From Rickettsiales bacterium (GTDB lineage Bacteria > Pseudomonadota > Alphaproteobacteria > TMED109): DNA of 9,696 nt. Where the stretch lies: NCBI GenBank assembly GCA_002720125.1, contig PBGQ01000028.1, positions 1 to 9,696 on the forward strand, written 5' to 3'. Positions 1-6,062 of this stretch are shown piece by piece. The notes below the pieces were generated by a model that was not told the origin of the DNA, did no database searches, and saw nothing but the letters and a program-made list of their open reading frames with translations. The first letter of the stretch is position 1. Each line of letters opens with the position of its first letter. Made by a program: the position numbers and the translations under genes.

Positions 1-666
1 TTCAGCTATAGCATAACCTTGTATACCAGATGAGTGGTTGCTAATATAACGTACAGGATCTATTGGCTCTCTTGTGGGCCCAGCAGTAACCAACGCTTTT
101 ATGCCTTTAAAAATAGGCTTGTTCCTGTTAAAGTAACTTTCTAAATGCTTAACTATATCGTCTGGTTCCATTAATCTCCCATATCCTATATCTCCACATG
201 CTAAACTCCCTTGGGGACCTTCAATTAAATAAATGCCTGATGATCTAATTCTCTCTATATTGTTTTTTATAATAGTATTATTCCACATATTAACATTCAT
301 AGCTGGGAAAATAAATGTAGGAATTTTTGAGCACAAAAGAAGTGTAGAACCTAAATCATCTGCAATACCAGAGGAAATTTTAGAAATAAAGTTTGCTGTG
401 GCAGGTACTACTAAAATGGCATCATGTTCTTTAGCCAATTTGATATGTCCCATCTCCAACTCATCTGTGAGGTCAAATAGTTCATTATAGACTTTATTTT
501 CAGATAATGATGAAACTGAAAGCGGAGTTATAAATTCTTTAGCCGCATTAGTCATAATACAATTTACATCACATTGATTTTTTTTGAGTAACCTGATTAA
601 GTATAGACTTTTATATGCCGCTATACTTCCTGTTATTATAATTAGAATTTTTTTATTCTTTAACAT
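1..666 (-). CDS. coaBC: Bifunctional phosphopantothenoylcysteine decarboxylase / phosphopantothenate-cysteine ligase, N-terminal part (CoaBC/Dfp), cut by the window edge
   Basis: The first 222 residues are present and the rest lies beyond the left edge. CoaBC makes two consecutive steps of coenzyme A synthesis: CoaB joins 4'-phosphopantothenate to cysteine, and the flavoprotein CoaC decarboxylates the product to 4'-phosphopantetheine. The CoaC domain (about residues 1-185) shows the flavin-binding start ITGSIAAYK (11-19), the catalytic His74 in [13 protein letters not shown] (86-92), PAMNVNMW with Asn124 (121-128), and the conserved Cys157 in [10 protein letters not shown]. The CoaB domain begins near 190 with [17 protein letters not shown] (194-210), including Asn210. 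The next motif, normally NHSSGK, reads NHSSGI, so Lys is replaced by Ile215. The ATG (666-664) follows the ubiE TAG by only 3 nt, so the two genes are probably co-transcribed and translationally coupled; no Shine-Dalgarno is seen. The family is certain; the state of the missing CoaB part cannot be judged. Confidence 0.96.
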   Translation of the reverse strand, partial: MLKNKKILIIITGSIAAYKSLYLIRLLKKNQCDVNCIMTNAAKEFITPLSVSSLSENKVYNELFDLTDELEMGHIKLAKEHDAILVVPATANFISKISSGIADDLGSTLLLCSKIPTFIFPAMNVNMWNNTIIKNNIERIRSSGIYLIEGPQGSLACGDIGYGRLMEPDDIVKHLESYFNRNKPIFKGIKALVTAGPTREPIDPVRYISNHSSGIQGYAIAE

Positions 667-669
667 GCG

Positions 670-1401
670 CTAAACTTTACAAAAAACGTTTAAATAGGCT
701 ACTCCGCCTAAATATTTTGTCTGATTATAACAGAAAAAGCCAGATTCTTTAAAAATATTCTTCAGCTCTGAGTTGTGTGGAAAATTTTTTATGGAATCTA
801 CTAAATATCTGTAAGCATCTTCATTTTTAGCTATATATTTTCCTATTTTAGGCAAAATTCTTGAGGAATAAAAATCATAAAAATATTTAAGTTCAATGTT
901 AGTTGAGGGAGAAAATTCAAGGCAATATAGTTTTTTTCCATATTTTAAAACCCTGTAACATTCTCTAACAGATTTTTCTATATTCGAAAAATTTCTTAAG
1001 CCAAATCCAAGGGTTATAAGATCTATTGAGTTATCAGAAAGTGCTAGCTCCTCAGCAGACCCGTTAACAAAAGAAAAATCTTTATTTTTTTTCAAAAATT
1101 TTCTTTTAGATTGAAGCATCATATTTATACTTAGGTCATATATAATTATTTTCACGTCTTCTACTAACCTAGACAGCATTAATGATATATCACCTGTTCC
1201 ACCTGCTAGGTCTAAAATTATATTAGCCTTTTCTTTGCTGACTGCCAAAACCATATCCCTTTTCCACACTCTATGCAGTCCTAGACTCATAAGATCATTC
1301 ATTATATTATAGTTTTTGGATACATCATTGAACAGTTTTTTTATTACCGCTTTTTTATTACTAGCCGTTATTAAATTCTTTTTGTATTCTAAGGTATTCA
1401 T
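670..1401 (-). CDS. ubiE: Ubiquinone/menaquinone biosynthesis C-methyltransferase UbiE
   Basis: This is a SAM-dependent methyltransferase of 243 aa, close to the usual family length of about 250. It C-methylates the benzoquinol ring in ubiquinone synthesis (or demethylmenaquinol) and implies a respiratory quinone in this organism. Visible motifs are the UbiE/COQ5 start FNDVSKNYNIMNDLMSLGLH (24-43), class I SAM motif LDLAGGTGDIS (63-73), NGSAEELALSDNSIDLIT (113-130), the family signature GFGLRNF (132-138), and a second signature from YDFYSSRILPKIG (175-187) through AYRYLVDSI (196-204). The C-terminus is unusual: after LGGVAYL it ends NVFCKV, where relatives usually have a His-x-Gly-Trp/Tyr type ending. 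The ATG at 1401-1399 has no Shine-Dalgarno and an A/T-only leader. coaBC follows 3 nt after the stop; in many alphaproteobacteria ubiB sits between them. Confidence 0.97.
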   Translation of the reverse strand: MNTLEYKKNLITASNKKAVIKKLFNDVSKNYNIMNDLMSLGLHRVWKRDMVLAVSKEKANIILDLAGGTGDISLMLSRLVEDVKIIIYDLSINMMLQSKRKFLKKNKDFSFVNGSAEELALSDNSIDLITLGFGLRNFSNIEKSVRECYRVLKYGKKLYCLEFSPSTNIELKYFYDFYSSRILPKIGKYIAKNEDAYRYLVDSIKNFPHNSELKNIFKESGFFCYNQTKYLGGVAYLNVFCKV

Positions 1402-1430
1402 TTAATTAATTATATATTATTTAAAAATAT
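1402..1430. promoter_or_regulatory. Divergent ubiE/mutM spacer, 29 bp, A/T only
   Basis: The start codons of ubiE (minus) and mutM (plus) are separated by 29 bases that contain no G or C. If both genes are transcribed from here, the two promoters must overlap and the transcripts must be leaderless or nearly so. On the plus strand TATATT (1413-1418) and TATTAT (1415-1420) could act as -10 elements, which would place mutM transcription starts within a few bases of its ATG. No -35 hexamer or ribosome binding site can be recognised on either strand. A promoter inside the neighbouring coding sequence is an alternative. That the spacer is promoter-bearing is inferred from gene orientation; the individual elements are weak. 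Confidence 0.4.
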
Positions 1431-2246
1431 ATGCCAGAATTACCAGAAGTAGAAACAGTTTGTACAGGATTAAAAAATAAAATCCTGAATCTCAAAGTAA
1501 AAAAAATTAAAATAATAAATGATAAACTTAGAAGGAAAATTCCTGCAAAAATAGAAAAGATATTTAAGGAAAAATCTGTTAAGTGTATCTTGAGAAGAGG
1601 TAAGAATGGTATAATTGTATTTAATTGTAATTATGTTATAGAGTTTCATCTTGGTATGACAGGAAAATTTATGATCAGTAATAATTTGCTACAATTAGAA
1701 AAGCATGACCATTTGTTGATAGAATTTTATAAAAATTGCTTTATAACTTATAACGATGTAAGAAAATTTGGATATATAGACATTAAGGAAAAACCAATAG
1801 ACCTTGTTAACATGAATAAATTAGGTTATGAGCCAGAGTCGATTGATATTTTCTCAAAGTATATTATAAAAAAGATTACTAAAAGTACTAAAACTATAAA
1901 AAGTTTATTATTAGACCAGTCTATAATAGTAGGTATTGGTAATATATATGCATCGGAGATTCTTTTTAATGCAGGTGTAAATCCAAAAAAAACTGGAAAC
2001 AGGATTAAAAAGAAACATATCAACAAAATTCTTAATTCAACTAATTATATACTTAGAAAGGCAATAAAAGAAGGAGGGAGTAGTATTAAAAATTATAATA
2101 ATGTCGAGGGTGACCTTGGTTACTTTCAAAATAGTTTGAACGTTTATGATAAAGAAGGATTATCTTGCTTAAATTGTAAAAATTTGATACTTAAAATTAA
2201 GCAATCAGGTAGGTCCACATTTTTTTGTTCATTTTGTCAAAGGTAA
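1431..2246 (+). CDS. mutM: Formamidopyrimidine-DNA glycosylase (Fpg/MutM)
   Basis: This base-excision repair enzyme removes 8-oxoguanine and formamidopyrimidines from DNA and cuts the abasic site by beta,delta-elimination. The 271 aa match the family length of about 270. After Met removal the N-terminus is PELPEVET: Pro2 is the Schiff-base nucleophile and Glu3 the acid. Further visible elements are Lys58 in RRGKNG, HLGMTGKF (73-80) with the void-filling Met76, RKFG (111-114, usually RRFG, so one Arg is Lys), and GIGNIYASE (168-176) with DNA-contacting Asn171. The C-terminal zinc finger has Cys246, Cys249, Cys266 and Cys269 (C-x2-C-x16-C-x2-C) and the beta-hairpin Arg261 in GRSTFF. All catalytic and metal ligands are intact, so it should be active. 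The start is fixed by the need for Pro at position 2; there is no Shine-Dalgarno. The following hydratase gene starts 6 nt after the stop. Confidence 0.98.
   Translation: MPELPEVETVCTGLKNKILNLKVKKIKIINDKLRRKIPAKIEKIFKEKSVKCILRRGKNGIIVFNCNYVIEFHLGMTGKFMISNNLLQLEKHDHLLIEFYKNCFITYNDVRKFGYIDIKEKPIDLVNMNKLGYEPESIDIFSKYIIKKITKSTKTIKSLLLDQSIIVGIGNIYASEILFNAGVNPKKTGNRIKKKHINKILNSTNYILRKAIKEGGSSIKNYNNVEGDLGYFQNSLNVYDKEGLSCLNCKNLILKIKQSGRSTFFCSFCQR
2239..2243 (+). promoter_or_regulatory. Ribosome binding site of the enoyl-CoA hydratase gene
   Basis: AAAGG lies inside the last codons of mutM, 9 nt before the ATG at 2253. A TTG at 2250 (6 nt away) is in the same frame and cannot be excluded, but ATG is the stronger codon and adds no missing domain, so ATG is preferred. 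The overlap of this site with the end of mutM points to co-translation. Confidence 0.55.
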
Positions 2247-2252
2247 TTATTG

Positions 2253-3029
2253 ATGGAAAAATTTACAAGTATCAAATATAAAAATGTTGGAAAAGTTGCA
2301 ATTATAGAGTTGCACATACCCAAAACTCTTAATGCATTATGCGATATTTTAATCTCTGAGATAAACCAAGTGCTGGAGAAAATAGAATTAGACAGTAAAA
2401 TTAGTGTTTTGATTTTAAAAGGTTCAGAAAAATCTTTTGCCGCAGGAGCTGATATTGCTGAGATGGAGAAAAAGGAGTTTATAGATAATATTAATAATGA
2501 CTTTATCAAGGCATGGGAAAAGATTAGTTATTTCAAGAAACCTATTATAGCTTCTGTCAGTGGCTATGCATTAGGTGGTGGCTGTGAGATGGCAATGATG
2601 TGCGATATTATTTTAGCATCAGAAAGTGCTCGTTTCGGGCAACCTGAAATTAACCTTGGAACTATTCCAGCTGCTGGAGGCACTCAAAGACTAATTAGAA
2701 GTGTGGGAAAATCAAAAGCTATGGAGTTAATTTTAACCGGACGAATAATTACTGCAAAAGAGGCTTTTGAGGCAGGCTTGGTTTCTAAAGTATATCCTGT
2801 AGAAGATCTAGAAAAACAGGCATTAAAACTAGCAAATGAGATAGCTACAAAGTCTTTACCTGTTTTGATAATGGCTAAGCATGCTATATTGAGTTCAATG
2901 GAAACGCCTTTAACAGAAGGAATAGCAGTTGAAAGAAAAATTTTCCAAGGTACTTTTGCTTTAAATGACAGGAAAGAAGGAATGAAAGCATTTCTTGAAA
3001 AAAGGAAGCCGGAGTTTAATAATAATTAG
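2253..3029 (+). CDS. Enoyl-CoA hydratase (crotonase family)
   Basis: The product is a 258-aa crotonase-fold protein that most likely adds water across trans-2-enoyl-CoA in fatty-acid or amino-acid degradation in the cytoplasm. The first oxyanion-hole segment is SFAAGADIAEM (61-71). The second is SGYALGGGCEMAMMCDI (103-119). The two catalytic glutamates of true hydratases are both present: Glu112 in GGGCE and Glu132 in GQPEINLG, 20 residues apart as in the rat mitochondrial enzyme (144 and 164). IPAAGGTQRL (138-147) has Ala where Gly is common. The C-terminal part (ERKIFQGTFAL, EGMKAFLEKRKPEF) matches short-chain hydratases. It sits between mutM and rpsT as in many alphaproteobacteria; this link looks like retained ancestry rather than shared function. 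The acyl chain preference cannot be read from sequence, so no specific symbol is given. Confidence 0.95.
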   Translation: MEKFTSIKYKNVGKVAIIELHIPKTLNALCDILISEINQVLEKIELDSKISVLILKGSEKSFAAGADIAEMEKKEFIDNINNDFIKAWEKISYFKKPIIASVSGYALGGGCEMAMMCDIILASESARFGQPEINLGTIPAAGGTQRLIRSVGKSKAMELILTGRIITAKEAFEAGLVSKVYPVEDLEKQALKLANEIATKSLPVLIMAKHAILSSMETPLTEGIAVERKIFQGTFALNDRKEGMKAFLEKRKPEFNNN

Positions 3030-3070
3030 TTAAGCTTGAAAAATAAAAAAAAATCATTAAGGTACAATCT

Positions 3071-3075
3071 AGGAG
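3071..3075 (+). promoter_or_regulatory. Ribosome binding site of rpsT
   Basis: AGGAG lies 6 nt before the rpsT ATG at 3082. It is the clearest Shine-Dalgarno in the window, as expected for a highly expressed ribosomal protein gene. Confidence 0.8.
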
Positions 3076-3081
3076 AAATAC

Positions 3082-3351
3082 ATGGCTAATACAAGTTCAG
3101 CAAAAAAAAAGATTAGAGTAATAGAAAGAAAGACTAAGATAAGAGAAATGCATAAAAACAAAATAAAAACCTACATCAAAAATGTCGAATCGTTGATTTC
3201 TGAAAAAGACCAGAAAACTGCTCTTGAGATGTTAAAAAAATTAGATCCAAAATTACAAGCTAGCGGTAACAAAAAAATTTTTAGTAGAGCAAAAATTTCT
3301 AGAATACAAAAAAGACTAAATTCTAGGATTGTAAACGTTAATAAAAAATAA
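3082..3351 (+). CDS. rpsT: 30S ribosomal protein bS20
   Basis: The product is a small, very basic protein of 89 aa (family about 85-90), beginning MANTSSAKKKIRVIERK, the usual bS20 start. It binds 16S rRNA at the bottom of the small subunit and helps early 30S assembly. The chain is almost entirely helix-forming and rich in Lys, with the second conserved block KIFSRAKISRIQKRLNSRI (74-92 of the family alignment, near the C-terminus here) matching the family's rRNA-binding helices. It lies 52 bp after the hydratase gene and upstream of the dnaA leader; an rpsT-dnaA order is common in alphaproteobacteria. No clear intrinsic terminator follows: the next 30 bases are a T/C-rich tract without a stable stem, so read-through into dnaA is possible. 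Confidence 0.96.
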   Translation: MANTSSAKKKIRVIERKTKIREMHKNKIKTYIKNVESLISEKDQKTALEMLKKLDPKLQASGNKKIFSRAKISRIQKRLNSRIVNVNKK

Positions 3352-3392
3352 TTTCAATTTTGTCTTTCTTTCCTTCTTGTATCCTATATCGT

Positions 3393-3420
3393 TAATTTAA
3401 TAAATTACAGTTAAATTTAA
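3393..3420. repeat. AT-only inverted repeats in the dnaA leader
   Basis: The 110-bp gap between rpsT and dnaA holds TAATTTA (3393-3399), one central A, then its exact inverse TAAATTA (3401-3407). The self-complementary TTAAATTTAA (3411-3420) follows three bases later. These could be protein-binding sites, an easily melted segment, or chance in such AT-rich DNA. No perfect DnaA box is present in the leader and no TTAA-N7-TTAA (CtrA-type) spacing is met. Only weak sigma-70-like pairs can be seen, for example TTGTAT (3377-3382) with TAAATT (3401-3406), so no dnaA promoter is called. Confidence 0.3.
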
Positions 3421-3449
3421 TTTGTCATACGGGCAGATTCAGGATAAGA

Positions 3450-3464
3450 GGGAGAATTACGATT
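3450..3464 (+). promoter_or_regulatory. Proposed dnaA translation start: GGGAG Shine-Dalgarno plus ATT initiation codon
   Basis: The frame encoding DnaA is open back to the TAA at 3393-3395, yet has no ATG, GTG or TTG before the GTG at 3546. That GTG lies inside conserved domain I. The only Shine-Dalgarno-like sequence in the leader is GGGAG (3450-3454). It is followed after 7 nt by ATT at 3462, the best-spaced of the near-cognate codons nearby (ATT 3456 is 1 nt away, ACG 3459 is 4 nt away). AUU is a known rare initiation codon in bacteria, the classical case being E. coli infC. The site is inferred from spacing and protein conservation; a sequencing error changing an ATG is the main alternative. 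Confidence 0.5.
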
Positions 3465-4826
3465 TCTTTAGATAATAACAATTCAGAAACCTATGATGAT
3501 CTAGAAGCAAATTGGGTAAATATATTAAAGGCGCTCAGAGATGAAGTGGGGCAAGTTGCTTTTAAAAGTTGGCTAAATCATTTGGTTTTGCTTGGTATTA
3601 ATGATAAAAAAGTACTAAATCTTTCATTGCCATCTAGATTCTTGATGGATTGGGTTATACCGCATTATGGTAACAGGATAGAGTATATCTGTAGAAAATA
3701 CTGTCGAGACATTACTTCTATAAAAATAGTTTTAGCGGAAAATAACATCCGAAATTCTGAAAACAAAATTAAGCCATCTATAAAAAATATGGTAATGGAT
3801 GATACCTCACCACTTGATCCAAGATTTACATTTGATAATTTTGTAGTTGGGAAGTCCAATGAATTTGCTTTTGCTGCAGCCAAAAGAGTTAGTGAGAGCA
3901 GTAAGGTAGTATTTAATCCATTATTTCTATTTGGTGGCGTAGGTTTAGGAAAAACACATCTTATGCATGCGGTAGCTTGGGATATTTTGCTGAAAAGGTC
4001 TAGTCGAAAAGTAGTTTATTTGTCCGCAGAAAAGTTTATGTATGAGTTTGTAAAATCCCTTAGATTTCGCGATACTATGTCATTTAAGGAAAAGTTTAGG
4101 TCTGTGGATGTATTAATGATAGATGATATTCAGTTTATAGCTGGAAAGGATAGTACACAGGAAGAATTCTTTCATACATTTAATTCTTTAGTTGGGCAGC
4201 AAAAACAAATTATTATTTCTGGAGATAGGGCTCCATCTGAACTAGATGGTATAGAAGAAAGATTAAGGTCAAGATTAAGTTTTGGGGTTGTAGGAGAAAT
4301 ACATAAAGCTAGTTATGAGATGAGACTAAGTATTCTATTGGCTAAATCTGAAGAAAGAAAGGATATTAAAATCGATAGTAAAGTTATTGAATTTCTGGCA
4401 AGAAAGATAAGTTCAAATGTGAGAGAGTTAGAAGGAGCTTTTAGGAGACTTATTGCTCATATAGAATTAGTAAATAGGCCAATTACAATAGATACTGCCA
4501 GGCAATTATTGCATGATCTATTAAAAGTTAATGAAAGAAGAGTTACAGTTGAAGAAATTCAAAAGAAAGTAGCTGAATATTTTAATATCAGGCTTAATGA
4601 CATGGTTTCAATCAGAAGATCTAGGATGGTAGCAAGACCTAGACAGGTAGCAATGTACTTATCCAAAACTCATACACCTAAATCATTGCCAGAAATAGGA
4701 AGACTATTTGGTGGTCGTGACCATACTACAGTTATGCATGCTATAAAGAAAATTGAAGAACTTTGCCAATCTGATATTTCTTTCGCAGAGCATATAAAGA
4801 CCTTAAAAAGGTCAATAGGCGTATAG
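3462..4826 (+). CDS. dnaA: Chromosomal replication initiator protein DnaA
   Basis: DnaA binds origin DnaA boxes, melts oriC as an ATP-bound filament and recruits the helicase. From the proposed ATT start it is 454 aa, near the usual length. Domain I (about 15-100) has the conserved Trp18 and the segment LRDEVGQVAFKSWL (25-38), half of which would be lost if translation began at the GTG at 3546 (residue 29). A short linker follows. The AAA+ domain shows DPRFTFDNFVVG (119-130), Walker A GGVGLGKT (158-165), Walker B with Asp221-Asp222 in MIDDIQF, RLRSRL (267-272) carrying the arginine-finger region, and sensor II NVRELEG (319-325). DNA-binding domain IV has RRSRMVARPRQ (385-395) and the signature GGRDHTTVMHA (417-427). 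All motifs are intact. It heads the dnaA-dnaN-recF-gyrB set; dnaN follows after 105 bp. Family certain, start uncertain. Confidence 0.97.
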   Translation: MSLDNNNSETYDDLEANWVNILKALRDEVGQVAFKSWLNHLVLLGINDKKVLNLSLPSRFLMDWVIPHYGNRIEYICRKYCRDITSIKIVLAENNIRNSENKIKPSIKNMVMDDTSPLDPRFTFDNFVVGKSNEFAFAAAKRVSESSKVVFNPLFLFGGVGLGKTHLMHAVAWDILLKRSSRKVVYLSAEKFMYEFVKSLRFRDTMSFKEKFRSVDVLMIDDIQFIAGKDSTQEEFFHTFNSLVGQQKQIIISGDRAPSELDGIEERLRSRLSFGVVGEIHKASYEMRLSILLAKSEERKDIKIDSKVIEFLARKISSNVRELEGAFRRLIAHIELVNRPITIDTARQLLHDLLKVNERRVTVEEIQKKVAEYFNIRLNDMVSIRRSRMVARPRQVAMYLSKTHTPKSLPEIGRLFGGRDHTTVMHAIKKIEELCQSDISFAEHIKTLKRSIGV

Positions 4827-4857
4827 AATTACTAATGGATTTACTTTTATGACTTTA

Positions 4858-4863
4858 TATAAT
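4858..4863 (+). promoter_or_regulatory. Candidate -10 element for dnaN
   Basis: TATAAT, a perfect sigma-70 -10 hexamer, lies in the 105-bp dnaA-dnaN gap about 70 bp before the dnaN ATG. The best -35 at suitable spacing is poor (TGGATT at 4836-4841, 16-bp spacer). A second, weaker hexamer TATACT occurs at 4892-4897. The gap is much longer than those between dnaN, recF and gyrB, which supports a separate promoter here, but in AT-rich DNA such hexamers also arise by chance. Confidence 0.4.
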
Positions 4864-4872
4864 ACTATATGT

Positions 4873-4884
4873 TGTATTAATACA
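4873..4884. repeat. Perfect 12-bp palindrome upstream of dnaN
   Basis: TGTATTAATACA reads the same on both strands. In RNA the flanking bases extend it (G4871 with C4886, and a U-G pair at 4872/4885). It begins 10 bp after the candidate TATAAT, near the expected transcription start, so it could be an operator or a 5' hairpin in the dnaN leader. It has no T-run after it, so it is unlikely to be an intrinsic terminator of dnaA. Confidence 0.4.
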
Positions 4885-4920
4885 GCAATTATATACTAAA
4901 AGTTAAATTAATTGTGATTT

Positions 4921-4925
4921 AAGGA
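4921..4925 (+). promoter_or_regulatory. Ribosome binding site of dnaN
   Basis: AAGGA lies 6 nt before the ATG at 4932, a good Shine-Dalgarno that fixes the dnaN start. Confidence 0.7.
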
Positions 4926-4931
4926 TTGTAG

Positions 4932-6047
4932 ATGAAGGCAAAAATAAAAAAGAATGAGCTTATGGTAGCTTTGTCTCACCTACATGGAGTTGTGGAGAAA
5001 AGAAACACGATTCCTATATTAGCCAACGTCTTAATAGAGGCAAAAGGGACTGTCTTGTCCCTTGCTGCAACAGATATGGAAATTGCAGAAATGGAAAGTC
5101 TTACTTGTGAAATTTTTCAAGAAGGTTCTTTAACTGCGTCTGCTCATATATTGCATGATATAGTAAAAAAGCTACCTGATCAGTCTTTAATAGAACTTGA
5201 AAGTACTGAGGGAAACAAGCTGGCCATTAAAACAGACAAGATAGCATTTTCTCTGATGTGCTTGCCTCCAAATGACTTTCCAGACATTTATTCAGACGAG
5301 TTTCCAGAAGGTTTCTTGATAGAGACATCTAAATTAAGTAGGCTAATAGACAAGACCTTGTTCTCAGTTTCTACTGAAGAGACTAGATACTATTTAAATG
5401 GCATATATATCCATTCCGTGATTGACGACGGGAAGGAGGTTTTTAGAGCAGTCGCAACCGATGGTCACCGACTTTCAAGACTCAGTGAGGATTTACCTAA
5501 AAACGCAGAAAGTTTAAGTGGAGTTATAATTCCAAGAAAAACAGTTATCGAATTAAAAAAAATACTAGAAAATAGAGATACACAAGTTAGGGTGCAAATT
5601 GCTAAAAACAAAGTTAAGTTTGTTGTGGATAATGTAATAATCACTTCAAAGTTATTAGATGGAGCATTTCCAGATTATGAGAGAGTTATTCCGAATAACA
5701 ATAACAAAGAATTAGTAATACCTACAAAAGACTTTATAGATGCCGTAGATAGAATTTCTACATTGTCTTCTGATAGAACAAGAGCAATTAAATTCAAGTT
5801 AAAAAGCAAAAGTCTGCAGATAAGTGCAGAAAATCCAGATCAGGGAAGTGCTGTAGAAGACTTGAGCGTTCATTATGAAGGCGATGACCTTGATATAGGA
5901 TTTAATTCAAAGTATTTATTAGATATTGCAAGGCAAGTGAGCGGTGCCCACATTAAATTTTTAATGTCCGACAATTTATCACCTACACTCATATATGACG
6001 AGGATGATAAGTTTGCTCTTTATCTGCTTATGCCGATGCATATTTAA
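4932..6047 (+). CDS. dnaN: DNA polymerase III sliding clamp, beta subunit
   Basis: The ring-shaped clamp tethers DNA polymerase III and repair proteins to DNA. The 371 aa match the family (366-375), with three clamp domains of about 120 residues each. The N-terminal segment VVEKRNTIPILANVLIEA (20-37) is the conserved first-domain strand region, with Arg24 facing DNA, followed by LAATDMEIA (44-52). The middle domain contains the conserved block FRAVATDGHRLSR (about 172-184) and LLDGAFPDYERVIP (about 239-252). The C-terminus ends LLMPMHI, close to the usual MPMR-type ending whose Met residues line the protein-binding pocket; here Arg is His. No gaps or broken motifs are seen. The ATG has a good Shine-Dalgarno. 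recF starts 15 nt after the stop, so the two are probably co-transcribed. Confidence 0.98.
   Translation: MKAKIKKNELMVALSHLHGVVEKRNTIPILANVLIEAKGTVLSLAATDMEIAEMESLTCEIFQEGSLTASAHILHDIVKKLPDQSLIELESTEGNKLAIKTDKIAFSLMCLPPNDFPDIYSDEFPEGFLIETSKLSRLIDKTLFSVSTEETRYYLNGIYIHSVIDDGKEVFRAVATDGHRLSRLSEDLPKNAESLSGVIIPRKTVIELKKILENRDTQVRVQIAKNKVKFVVDNVIITSKLLDGAFPDYERVIPNNNNKELVIPTKDFIDAVDRISTLSSDRTRAIKFKLKSKSLQISAENPDQGSAVEDLSVHYEGDDLDIGFNSKYLLDIARQVSGAHIKFLMSDNLSPTLIYDEDDKFALYLLMPMHI
5624..5632 (-). other. Single consensus DnaA box inside dnaN
   Basis: TTATCCACA, the E. coli consensus DnaA box, occurs on the minus strand within the dnaN coding sequence (codons for Val-Val-Asp-Asn). It is the only perfect copy noticed in the window; near matches (one mismatch) lie at 776-784, 4991-4999 and 6104-6112, all in genes. 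It could titrate DnaA or be chance; the isolated coding position argues against an origin. Confidence 0.3.
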
Positions 6048-6062
6048 ATTGTTAATTTATTA

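Noticed and set aside
233..490. Plus-strand open frame of 85 codons
   Set aside because: It lies antisense to the clear CoaC domain of coaBC, whose motifs and frame are intact; a shadow frame.
1826..2509. Two minus-strand open frames with hydrophobic translations
   Set aside because: They are antisense to mutM and the enoyl-CoA hydratase gene, both of which have complete motif sets; the hydrophobicity is a by-product of A-rich codons read in reverse.
3036..3068. Possible rpsT promoter, TTGAAA (3036-3041) and TACAAT (3063-3068)
   Set aside because: The 21-bp spacer is too long, and a start about 7 nt after TACAAT would fall within or just after the strong Shine-Dalgarno at 3071-3075 and so remove it.
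3352..3380. Intrinsic terminator after rpsT
   Set aside because: The tract is T/C-rich but has no GC-containing stem before it.
3352..3461. oriC or CtrA-regulated origin in the dnaA leader
   Set aside because: No perfect DnaA box and no TTAA-N7-TTAA spacing; TTAA alone is common in this base composition.
3493..3498. ATG codons at 3493 and 3496 as the dnaA start
   Set aside because: They are in a different frame from dnaA and run into TAG after one or two further codons, so they would need a frameshift; the dnaA frame across this stretch looks like a normal N-terminus.
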